From contig JAJDVX010000038.1 in NCBI GenBank assembly GCA_022825895.1, forward strand, positions 1-50,011: DNA of 50,011 nt, written 5' to 3'. Shown here piece after piece: positions 42,584 to 50,011 of this stretch. How positions within the stretch are numbered: position 1 is the first letter of the stretch; the number at the start of each line of letters is the position of its first letter. Source of the DNA: Chloroflexota bacterium (lineage in GTDB: Bacteria > Chloroflexota > UBA11872). The translations under genes were made by a program, and so were the position numbers. The notes below the pieces were generated by a model. It was not told the origin of the DNA, ran no database searches, and worked only from the letters and a program-made list of their open reading frames with translations.

Positions 42584-44038
42584 ATGCTTCCACGTTCAAT
42601 GACCCGCCGGCAGATGTTGCGCGCCGGTGGAGGCGTCGCGCTTGGCGTGGGCGGGGCCGCGATCCTGGCTGCCTGCGGCGAGACGCAAGTTGTTACGCAA
42701 GAAAAGATCGTGACGCAGCAGGTTGAGAAGATCGTCCAGGTCGAAAAGGAAGTTCCGGTAGAGAAGGTCGTCCAGCAGATCGTCACCAAGGAAGTCCCGG
42801 TCGAGCGGATCGTGACGGTCGTCATCGAGCAGCCGATCGGCAGGCCGCGCGTGCGTTTGCGAGGCACTGGGCCGCTTGGCACCCCGGAGACCGGCATCTT
42901 CGACAAGCTGCTTTCCGAGACGCAGATCGAACTGGACCACGTTGAGCAGCCGTACGCGGCCACCTACCAGAGTCTGCTCATTAACCTGAGCCAGGGCGGC
43001 TCGGCCTACGACATCGCGTCGATGGACGACCCGTGGATGCCGCAGTTCACGGAATTCCTGGCCGACATCACGCCGCTGTACCAGGGCTTCGGCTGGGTGT
43101 GGCCAGACCCGGACATGATTCCGGCGATCGTGGACCTGGGCGACTGGCCGCCGGGCAAGTACGGCCCGCGCGCCGTGCCGAACATCGGCAATATCCAGAG
43201 CTTTGCCTACCGGACCGACGTCATGGAGGATCTCGGCGTCGCGCCGCCGGTGACCTGGGATGACGTGGCCGAGTACTCGGCCAAGATCACCGGGGACATG
43301 GCGCCCGATCTCTACGGGTACACCATTCGCGGGCAACCGGGGAATCCGGCGATGACCAGCTTCCTGCCGATCATGCGCGGCTTCGGGCGTGACGTGATTG
43401 ACGGCGACCTGAACCCGCAGGTGAACACGGAAGAGGGCCTGGCGGCGCTGGACATGGTGGTGACGCTGAAGAATCTCGCTCCCCCGGGCGTCGAGAACAT
43501 CGGCCACCACGAGCTGGGCAAGCTGATCTACACGGGCCTGGCCGCCATGTCAGGCGACGTATGGCCCGACCAGCTGCTGAAGATGTACACGCCGGACCTG
43601 TCCAAGGTCGTCGGCAAGATTGACGTGCTGCCGGAGCCGGCGCAGCCCGGCGCGGACCACGCCAACATGACCGGCGTGTGGCTGTTTGGGGTTCCCCAGG
43701 GCAGCGAGAACCACGAAGCGGCGGCGGAAGCGATCCACTGGCTCACCCAGGCGGAGAACCAGAAGGAGAACATGTACGCCAACAACTGGCCGCCGGTTCG
43801 GTTCAGCCTGATGGACGACCCCGGACTGCTGGCGGACTTCCCGTTCCTGGCGGGCATCAAGAACGCCGCTTCGGTGGCGGTGCCGCGCCCGCGGACGGAG
43901 CACTACTCCATCGTCGAGGAGATCGTGGGCCGGCACGTGTCGGCCGTGATCGCCGAGCAGGAGTCGGTGGGCGACGCCGCGCGGCTGGCGGACGAGGAAG
44001 TCCGAGTGGCGCTGGAAGAGAAGGGCGCCTACTCATAG
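42584..44038 (+). CDS. Sugar ABC transporter substrate-binding lipoprotein
   Basis: A 484-aa binding protein from the ATG at 42584, with GGGGAGGA just before it. The signal has a twin-arginine-like TRRQML and lipobox LAACGE (C31). Residues 35-83 form a repetitive charged linker with several VEK and VPVE units (VEKIV, VEKEVPVEKVV, VPVERIV), a feature common in Chloroflexota binding proteins. The mature domain has family 1 sugar-binding landmarks: YDIASMDDPWMPQF, AFRTDVMEDLG-like FAYRTDVMEDLGV, and VWLFGVPQGSEN. It is the first gene of a complete importer, and the terminator after it should give it higher expression than the membrane subunits. Ligand probably a sugar or cyclitol. Confidence 0.93.
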   Translation: MLPRSMTRRQMLRAGGGVALGVGGAAILAACGETQVVTQEKIVTQQVEKIVQVEKEVPVEKVVQQIVTKEVPVERIVTVVIEQPIGRPRVRLRGTGPLGTPETGIFDKLLSETQIELDHVEQPYAATYQSLLINLSQGGSAYDIASMDDPWMPQFTEFLADITPLYQGFGWVWPDPDMIPAIVDLGDWPPGKYGPRAVPNIGNIQSFAYRTDVMEDLGVAPPVTWDDVAEYSAKITGDMAPDLYGYTIRGQPGNPAMTSFLPIMRGFGRDVIDGDLNPQVNTEEGLAALDMVVTLKNLAPPGVENIGHHELGKLIYTGLAAMSGDVWPDQLLKMYTPDLSKVVGKIDVLPEPAQPGADHANMTGVWLFGVPQGSENHEAAAEAIHWLTQAENQKENMYANNWPPVRFSLMDDPGLLADFPFLAGIKNAASVAVPRPRTEHYSIVEEIVGRHVSAVIAEQESVGDAARLADEEVRVALEEKGAYS

Positions 44039-44129
44039 GGACGCTGGGCACCTCGATCGCAGGGATCGCGCCGGCCTAGCGCCGCCCGGTCTCCACGTGA
44101 TCGCGGAACTGGTTACGGAACCAGGCACG

Positions 44130-44171
44130 GGCCTGGCGGCGCTCACGCAGGTGAGCGTCGCCGGGCCTTTT
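44130..44171 (+). terminator. Intrinsic (partial) terminator between SBP and permease
   Basis: A 17-bp stem with two G-T pairs: GGCCTGGCGGCGCTCAC (44130-44146), loop GCAG, GTGAGCGTCGCCGGGCC (44151-44167), then TTTT (44168-44171). It is a textbook intrinsic terminator. Placed after the first gene of a sugar importer operon it would lower expression of the permeases relative to the binding protein. Its T run overlaps the TTG codon at 44170. Confidence 0.8.
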
Positions 44172-44214
44172 GCGTCTTGTCGAACAATGCAACCTGCGTT
44201 CGGCCGGCACGACG

Positions 44215-45138
44215 GTGCTTAACGTCCTGCGCCGGCGGCGCGGCGACGACATCCAGGCCATCGCCAAGACTCCCTGGTGGGAGTTGCACCTCAAGTACTT
44301 CTTCATAGCGCCGTCGCTTGCGCTGCTGGCCGTGATGGCGGTCTTCCCGGCCATCATGAGCTGGCGCATGGCCTTTTCGCGGGTGACCTTCAAGCTTGGC
44401 GAGCTCGAGATCGAGCCCATCGGTTTCAGCAACTTCACGAAGGCCTTCAGCGACAACCTCATTATCGGCTCCACGGTGCGTACGGCCGTCTGGGTCCTGG
44501 TTGTCGTATCCGCGGAGATTGTCGTCGGCCTGATCATCGCGTTCCTGATGAGCAAGCTGCACTCGCGCGCGCGAATGGTTTTCACCGCGGCGCTGATCAT
44601 TCCGCTGGTGCTGCCGCCGGTGAGCGTGGGCGCGGGCTGGCTGGTGATGATGGACGTGAATTTCGGCGTGCTGAATTACCTGCTGAGCCTGGTGGGCATC
44701 GAGCCGCTGCTGTGGCTGGCCGACGACCGGACGGCGCTGCCGTCCATCATGCTGATCGACATCTGGCAGTCCAGCATGTTCGTGTTCATCCTGATGTATG
44801 CGGGGATTCTGTCGCTGCCACAGGACCCGTATGAGGCCGCCGCGATCGACGGCGCATCGCCGTGGCAGATTTTCAGGGACGTCACGATTCCGCTGCTGCG
44901 CCCGACGTTCGTTGTGGTGCTGCTGCTGCGAACGCTGGATGCGGCCCGGATCGCCGACCGGATGCTGGCCATGACGCGCGGCGGGCCCGGATCTTCGACC
45001 GAGACCGTGACGCTATCGATCTATAAGTATGCGTTCATTCACTTTAATTTCGGGTATGCCTCCGCCTTGTCCGTCATGTTTCAAGTCGTTTTGATCATTC
45101 TGGCGACGTTCTACATCCGACGCATCCTGCGCACATAG
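44215..45138 (+). CDS. Sugar ABC transporter permease, MalF/UgpA type
   Basis: A 307-aa inner-membrane subunit with six helices: FFIAPSLALLAVMAVFPAIMSW as TM1 and LIIGSTVRTAVWVLVVVSAEIVVGLIIAF as TM2-3 are visible, and the EAA loop reads EAAAIDGASPWQIFRDVTIPLLRP. The frame starts at TTG 44170, but that lies in the terminator T run, so I use GTG 44215 instead, which gives the usual permease length. The next permease begins 13 bases after the stop. The EAA loop touches the ATPase at 45991-47115. Confidence 0.92.
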   Translation: MLNVLRRRRGDDIQAIAKTPWWELHLKYFFIAPSLALLAVMAVFPAIMSWRMAFSRVTFKLGELEIEPIGFSNFTKAFSDNLIIGSTVRTAVWVLVVVSAEIVVGLIIAFLMSKLHSRARMVFTAALIIPLVLPPVSVGAGWLVMMDVNFGVLNYLLSLVGIEPLLWLADDRTALPSIMLIDIWQSSMFVFILMYAGILSLPQDPYEAAAIDGASPWQIFRDVTIPLLRPTFVVVLLLRTLDAARIADRMLAMTRGGPGSSTETVTLSIYKYAFIHFNFGYASALSVMFQVVLIILATFYIRRILRT

Positions 45139-45151
45139 GTATGAGGTAGCC

Positions 45152-45994
45152 ATGGTTGGTGAACGCACCGCTCCACTCGTCCTGAGCCGCCACGTACTGA
45201 TGCTCGGGGTGGTGTTGATCGTATTGGCGCCGGTCTACTGGATGCTAATGATCGGTCTGAAGACTGAGGCTGAGTTCTCGCAGATACCGCCGACGATCTG
45301 GCCGCAGGAGTTCACGCTGGAGTGGTTTGAGGCGGTGGTTGGCAAGCGCGGGTTCGGCGAGCAGATCATGAATAGCATCATCATCGCGGCGATCGCTACC
45401 TCGATCGCGATCACGGTGGGCAGCCTGGCGGCGTACGGACTTTCCCGCTTTCAGCTGCCGTGGGGCCTGAACTACCACATCTTGTTCTTCATCCTGACCG
45501 TTCGGATGTTTCCGCAGACGGTGACCGTGGTTCCGCTGTTTATTTTCTTCACGCAGGTTGGCCTGATCGACACCCACATTGGCATGGGGCTGGTGCACTC
45601 GATGCTGGAGCTGCCGCTGGCGGTGTGGATGATGCTGGGGTTCTTCCGGGATATTCCGCGCGATCTTGAAGAAGCGGCGATGGTGGATGGCGACCATTGG
45701 CTGGGGGCGTTCCGCAAAGTGATCGTTCCGCTGGTCCGGCCGGGGCTTGCCGCGACCTCAATCCTGATCCTGATAGCGTCCTGGAACGAGTTCCTGTTTG
45801 CGTTGATCCTGACGCGAACGGAAGCGCAGACCCTGCCGATCGCGGTGGCGAACCAGATCACCCAGTTCGACATCCTCTACGGCCGCATGATGGCGGCCTC
45901 GGCCATCTCGATCATCCCGGTCTTGATCTTCACGCTGCTGGTCCAGCGCAACCTGATCCGGGGCCTGACCCTCGGTGGAGTTTCGGGAGCATGA
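45152..45994 (+). CDS. Sugar ABC transporter permease, MalG/UgpE type
   Basis: The second inner-membrane subunit, 280 aa. Six helices are predicted, the first being HVLMLGVVLIVLAPVYWMLM. The EAA motif is LEEAAMVDGDHWLGAFRKVIVPLVRPG, and the N-terminal periplasmic segment (FSQIPPTIWPQEFTLEWFEAVVG) is typical of the MalG/UgpE type. The stop overlaps the ATPase start (ATGA), so subunit translation is coupled. It forms the channel with the gene before it. Confidence 0.94.
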   Translation: MVGERTAPLVLSRHVLMLGVVLIVLAPVYWMLMIGLKTEAEFSQIPPTIWPQEFTLEWFEAVVGKRGFGEQIMNSIIIAAIATSIAITVGSLAAYGLSRFQLPWGLNYHILFFILTVRMFPQTVTVVPLFIFFTQVGLIDTHIGMGLVHSMLELPLAVWMMLGFFRDIPRDLEEAAMVDGDHWLGAFRKVIVPLVRPGLAATSILILIASWNEFLFALILTRTEAQTLPIAVANQITQFDILYGRMMAASAISIIPVLIFTLLVQRNLIRGLTLGGVSGA

Positions 45995-47115
45995 GCGACT
46001 CAACAACTCGGATGCCTTCGCTGCCTGTCACCTTCGAGAACGTATCGAAGCACTTCGGCAGCGTAATCGCGGTGGACGAAGTGGACCTGCACGTGCAGGA
46101 AGGCGAGTTCATGGTCCTGCTGGGGCCGTCGGGCTGCGGGAAGACGACGTCGCTGCGGATGATCGCCGGCCTGGAGATGGCGACGCAAGGGACGATCAAG
46201 ATCGGCGATACCGTCGTCAACAAGGTGCCGCCGCGGGCGCGGAACGTGGCGATGGTGTTCCAGAGCTACGCGCTGTACCCACACATGAAGGTGGCCGACA
46301 ACATCGGCTACCCGCTGAAGATTCGACGGACGTCAAAGGCGCGGATCGGCGAGCGGGTGAAGGAAGTGGCGGAGTTGCTGCGGATTCCGGAGCTGATGGA
46401 CCGAAAACCACGGGAACTGAGTGGCGGTCAGCGGCAGCGGGTGGCGCTGGCCCGGGCGATCATCCGGGAGCCGAACGTGTTCCTGTTTGACGAACCGTTG
46501 TCGAACCTGGACGCCGAACTGCGGCAGGAGATGCGCGGCGAGTTGAAGTACCTGCAGCGGCAGCTGGGGACGACGGCCATCTACGTGACTCACGATCAGG
46601 CCGAAGCGCTGGCGATGGCCGATCGGATCACGGTGATGCGGGACGCGAAGGTGTTGCAAGTCGGGTCGCCGATGGACATCTACGACCGGCCAGCGAACGC
46701 GTTTGTTGGGCACTTCGTGGGGAGCCCCGGGATGAGCCTGGTTTCGGGAACGATATCGAGCACGAACGGCTGGGTTCGCATGAATGGAAATGGGTTCTCC
46801 TGGGAAGTCGCCGGCGACGCCGCCACGGCTGTCTTGCGCCGGCCGCGGGTGGACCGGCCCGCCATTGCGGGGGCGCGCCCGGAGGCGATGGAACTCTCGT
46901 TCATGGAGGAGACGGGCTACGCGAAGGCCGAGATTTTCGCGGTGGAGCCGATGGGCAGCGAAGTGCTGGTTGACGTGCTGCTGGACGAGGACACGCGAGT
47001 CAAGGCACGGGCCGAAACGGCCTTTGCCGGTCAACCCGGCGAGAACATCTGGATACGCCCGAAGCCGGATCGAATCCGACTGTTCGACGGGGAAAGCCAG
47101 GAGGCTATCGAATAA
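45991..47115 (+). CDS. Sugar ABC transporter ATPase, UgpC/MalK type
   Basis: A 374-aa ATPase from the ATG at 45991, overlapping the permease stop by four bases. It has Walker A GPSGCGKTTS (45-54), the Q-loop VFQSYALYPHM, signature LSGGQRQR, Walker B VFLFDEPLSNLDA and the switch His in VTHDQAEAL. The C-terminal domain of about 130 residues is the OB-fold regulatory type of MalK/UgpC (GARPEAMELS, IWIRPKPDRIRLF). This is the whole importer in one operon, but the ATPase may also serve other importers. Confidence 0.95.
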   Translation: MSDSTTRMPSLPVTFENVSKHFGSVIAVDEVDLHVQEGEFMVLLGPSGCGKTTSLRMIAGLEMATQGTIKIGDTVVNKVPPRARNVAMVFQSYALYPHMKVADNIGYPLKIRRTSKARIGERVKEVAELLRIPELMDRKPRELSGGQRQRVALARAIIREPNVFLFDEPLSNLDAELRQEMRGELKYLQRQLGTTAIYVTHDQAEALAMADRITVMRDAKVLQVGSPMDIYDRPANAFVGHFVGSPGMSLVSGTISSTNGWVRMNGNGFSWEVAGDAATAVLRRPRVDRPAIAGARPEAMELSFMEETGYAKAEIFAVEPMGSEVLVDVLLDEDTRVKARAETAFAGQPGENIWIRPKPDRIRLFDGESQEAIE

Positions 47116-47158
47116 CAGAGCGGGCGTGTCAGCGGGGTTCGCCTAGAGGGCACTTGAC

Positions 47159-48322
47159 ATGACGAAGCTGCGCACGGGCCTGGTTGGCTGCGGCAGCATG
47201 GGGGGCGGCGTACACGCGCCGGGCTTAGCCAGTCATCCGCGGATTGAGTTGAGCGCGATCGCGGACGTGACCCCACCGAATCTTGAGCGTGTGGGCAACG
47301 AGCAGGGGATTCCTGGCGAGCGTCGATTTGCCGACGCTGAAGACCTGGTAGCGCTGCCCGATCTTGATCTCGTGGTGGTGGCGACGCCGCCGTGGTTGCG
47401 CAAAGGTCCGGTGCTGGCCGCGCTGAAGTCCGGCAAGCATGTGCTGGCCGAGAAGCCGCTTGCGGCGGTGCCGCAGGATGCCTGGGAGATGGTTCGGGCG
47501 GCCGAGGACGCCGACCGCGTGCTGGCGATGATGCACAACTACCTGTTTTTTCCCGAGTTCGAGGCGGCGAAGGCGGCAATTGACCAGGGCGTGATCGGGG
47601 AGGTCCAGACCGTGAGCGCCAATCTGCTGTGCGTGCCGGATAACCCGGGCGCGGCGACCTTTCAGCCGGGCTGGCGCCGTGACCTGGGGCGCGCGGGGGG
47701 CGGGATCCTGATGGACATGCTGCACCCGCTGTACGTGATGAGCTGGCTGGCAAACGCGCCCGTGAGCGAAGTCTCGGCGATGATCCGCCGAACCGGTGAA
47801 GGTCCTCTGCCGGTCGACGACCTGGCGATGTGCCACCTGCGACTTGGTGACGTATACGCCAGCCTGAACCTGGGATGGGGCCTGGGGCCGGGCGGGATAG
47901 GAGTCGGCGGAACCGAGGGACGCCTGTGGCTCCGCTATATCAACAACGGCACGACGCCGTTCGACCGGTTCCACTCGGCGTTTACCTCCGATGGGATGAC
48001 CACGCAACCGCTGGAGGTAGAAGGCGTCATCGCCGACGCGGATTCGGCGCACGCCAGTGAGGACGAGCGACTGGCCTGGGCGTTTGACGGGTACAACATG
48101 CAGAACTCGTACCTGAACCTGGTAAGCGATGTCGTTGAGGCGGTGACCGAGGGGCGTCAGCCGCGGAGCACGGGCGTGGACGGGGCGCGAGCGGTGGACA
48201 CGGTGCTGGCGTGCTATGCCTCGGCAGCGCGGCGGCACCCGATGGCGTTGCCGTTGGACTCGACTGATCCGGCTTTCAGCGAGGGCGTTACGGCGCTGGC
48301 CGCCGAGTCGGCAGAAAGCTAA
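47159..48322 (+). CDS. Gfo/Idh/MocA-family dehydrogenase, IolG-like
   Basis: A 387-aa NAD(P)-dependent oxidoreductase starting at ATG 47159, 43 bases after the ATPase. The nucleotide motif GCGSMG (10-15) and the EKP motif (E98-K99-P100 in LAEKPLA) are intact. Family members include inositol 2-dehydrogenase (IolG), glucose-fructose oxidoreductase and other sugar dehydrogenases. Its place after the importer and opposite IolE- and IolD-like genes makes a cyclitol or sugar dehydrogenase role likely. Its stop overlaps the stop of the convergent TIM-barrel gene. No IolG-specific residue can be claimed from sequence alone. Confidence 0.9.
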   Translation: MTKLRTGLVGCGSMGGGVHAPGLASHPRIELSAIADVTPPNLERVGNEQGIPGERRFADAEDLVALPDLDLVVVATPPWLRKGPVLAALKSGKHVLAEKPLAAVPQDAWEMVRAAEDADRVLAMMHNYLFFPEFEAAKAAIDQGVIGEVQTVSANLLCVPDNPGAATFQPGWRRDLGRAGGGILMDMLHPLYVMSWLANAPVSEVSAMIRRTGEGPLPVDDLAMCHLRLGDVYASLNLGWGLGPGGIGVGGTEGRLWLRYINNGTTPFDRFHSAFTSDGMTTQPLEVEGVIADADSAHASEDERLAWAFDGYNMQNSYLNLVSDVVEAVTEGRQPRSTGVDGARAVDTVLACYASAARRHPMALPLDSTDPAFSEGVTALAAESAES

Positions 48323-49284
48323 GCGCGCGGCGCGATTACGTCCTGCTGGTCCTGGAGGAGTAGTGGCCGCAGGAAGTCGACGCTCTTTTCCAGTCCTTCA
48401 AGCCGACCCATCCAGCGGTCTTCGTGCTCCATGCTCACCACGCCGTCGAAGCCGGTCTTGCGGAGAGCGCTGAAGAACTGGCGCCACCAGAGTTCATCAT
48501 GCCCGTAGCCGACCGTGCGAAAGGCCCAGGAACGTTCGAAGGACTGGTCCCAGGGGCGGATTTCAAGCAGGCCATTGAGGGCGGCTTCATTGGGGTCAAT
48601 GCCGGTGTCCTTGGCGTGCACGTGCCAGATGCAGCCGGCCAGTCCCTGCACCACGACGGTGGGTTCCATGCCCTGGGGCCAGAGGTGGCTGGGGTCCAGG
48701 TTGGCGCCCAGCAGATCGCCGGCAATGTCGCGCAGCTGCAGGAGGGAGCGCGGGTTGTAGGCGACCATGCCGTGGTGCATTTCGATGGCGATCTTCATGT
48801 CATGGTCGGCGGCGAAGCGGCCGGCCTCGGTCCAGAACGGGGTGACCTCTTCGGCCCACTGGCGGAGGCCGCACTCCACGTATTCGGCCGGCCAGGTTGC
48901 CGTGACCCAATTGGGATAGGTCCCACCGTCCGGTGCGCCCGGGCAGCCACTTTGCGTTATGACAATGTCCAGCCCCAGATCGCTGGCAACGCGGATCGTG
49001 TCGTAGTAAACCTGCTGACACTGCTGACGTCGTTCGGGATGCGGGTCCAGCAGGTTGCCGGAGCAATTGAGCGCGGAGAGCGCCAGTCCGCGATCGGTGA
49101 TGGCGGCCATGAAGTCGTCGCGCGCGGCCCGGCTCTGGACCAGTTCGTCCAGGTCGCAGTGTGGCGCGGCTGAGAAGTTGCCGGTGCCGATTTCCACGGC
49201 GTCAAGACCGAGGCCGGCGGCGTAGTCAAGCGCCTGGGTGAATGACATGTCGCTGAGGATGTCCATGTACAGGCCAAGTTTCAT
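48319..49284 (-). CDS. Sugar phosphate isomerase/epimerase, IolE/IolI-like TIM barrel
   Basis: A 321-aa protein of the xylose isomerase-like TIM-barrel superfamily. The metal-site residues lie in the expected strands: IAIEMHHG, ANLDPSH, HVHAKD and SMEHEDRW. It begins KLGLYMDIL and includes ALDYAAGLGLDAVEIGTGN. Inosose dehydratase (IolE) and inosose isomerase (IolI) belong here. It lies downstream of an iolD-like gene on the same strand, 75 bases apart, which supports a role in the inositol pathway. Other sugar isomerases in this family are possible. Confidence 0.88.
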   Translation of the reverse strand: MKLGLYMDILSDMSFTQALDYAAGLGLDAVEIGTGNFSAAPHCDLDELVQSRAARDDFMAAITDRGLALSALNCSGNLLDPHPERRQQCQQVYYDTIRVASDLGLDIVITQSGCPGAPDGGTYPNWVTATWPAEYVECGLRQWAEEVTPFWTEAGRFAADHDMKIAIEMHHGMVAYNPRSLLQLRDIAGDLLGANLDPSHLWPQGMEPTVVVQGLAGCIWHVHAKDTGIDPNEAALNGLLEIRPWDQSFERSWAFRTVGYGHDELWWRQFFSALRKTGFDGVVSMEHEDRWMGRLEGLEKSVDFLRPLLLQDQQDVIAPRA

Positions 49285-49359
49285 GGCGTATCACTCCCGT
49301 GAGTCGGCGAGGCGCATTGGCGACGATGCAACGTCATTGAAGTTCGCGCGGATTGTCGG

Positions 49360-50011
<652 letters not shown>

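Overview
The window is a GC-rich stretch of a bacterial chromosome, about 50 kb, almost fully coding on both strands. It has no rRNA, tRNA or CRISPR array that I can see. The gene mix points to a heterotrophic member of the Chloroflexota, possibly of the SAR202 or sponge-associated kind. It includes a phytanoyl-CoA dioxygenase-like enzyme, a formylglycine sulfatase, Gfo/Idh/MocA oxidoreductases, a lone molybdopterin hydroxylase subunit and sugar ABC transporters. The binding lipoprotein at 42584-44038 has a VEKEVPVEKVV-type linker of a sort common in that phylum. The taxonomic call is inference; no marker gene is present.

Layout. 1-1500: an AT-richer reverse transcriptase gene. 1544-7757: a DHA2 drug exporter, a small lipoprotein, a beta-propeller hydrolase-like protein (first of three paralogues) and a large polytopic membrane protein. 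7841-8092: a small SelW/Rdx-family gene with an in-frame UGA in its CxxU motif and a bacterial SECIS-like hairpin just downstream, closed by a strong terminator. 8346-13729: a small coiled-coil/membrane protein, an aldo/keto reductase and molybdopterin oxidoreductase operon, a divergent sulfatase and a small lipoprotein. 13932-18611: propeller paralogue 2, a RidA-like protein, a hicAB toxin-antitoxin pair, an unknown protein and an ADP-ribosylglycohydrolase. 18815-23862: an AT-richer membrane protein, an esterase coupled to an orphan DNA methyltransferase, propeller paralogue 3, and two tandem copies of the coiled-coil/membrane gene. 24012-29648: adenosine deaminase, an ABC-2 exporter, a two-component system and a DoxX protein. 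30107-35277: PhyH dioxygenase, a lone solute-binding lipoprotein, a sialidase-like enzyme and an M19-like protein. 35274-39980: a TPP enzyme, Gfo/Idh and FAD oxidoreductase operon divergent from an XRE regulator. 40078-42298: an unknown conserved protein and MscS. 42584-50011: a complete sugar ABC importer with a Gfo/Idh dehydrogenase, facing an IolE-like TIM-barrel protein and the 3' part of an iolD-like gene.

How it fits together. Most of the window looks like scavenging of decorated organic matter: sulfate ester removal, glycan hydrolysis (sialidase, three propeller proteins, esterase), sugar or cyclitol import and oxidation, and nucleoside salvage. The right end best fits uptake and catabolism of inositol or a related cyclitol. 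Accessory genes (reverse transcriptase, hicAB, orphan methyltransferase, AT-richer membrane protein, duplicated small genes) are scattered between these modules. The most notable item is the selenoprotein gene, which stop-codon-based gene calling would miss or truncate.
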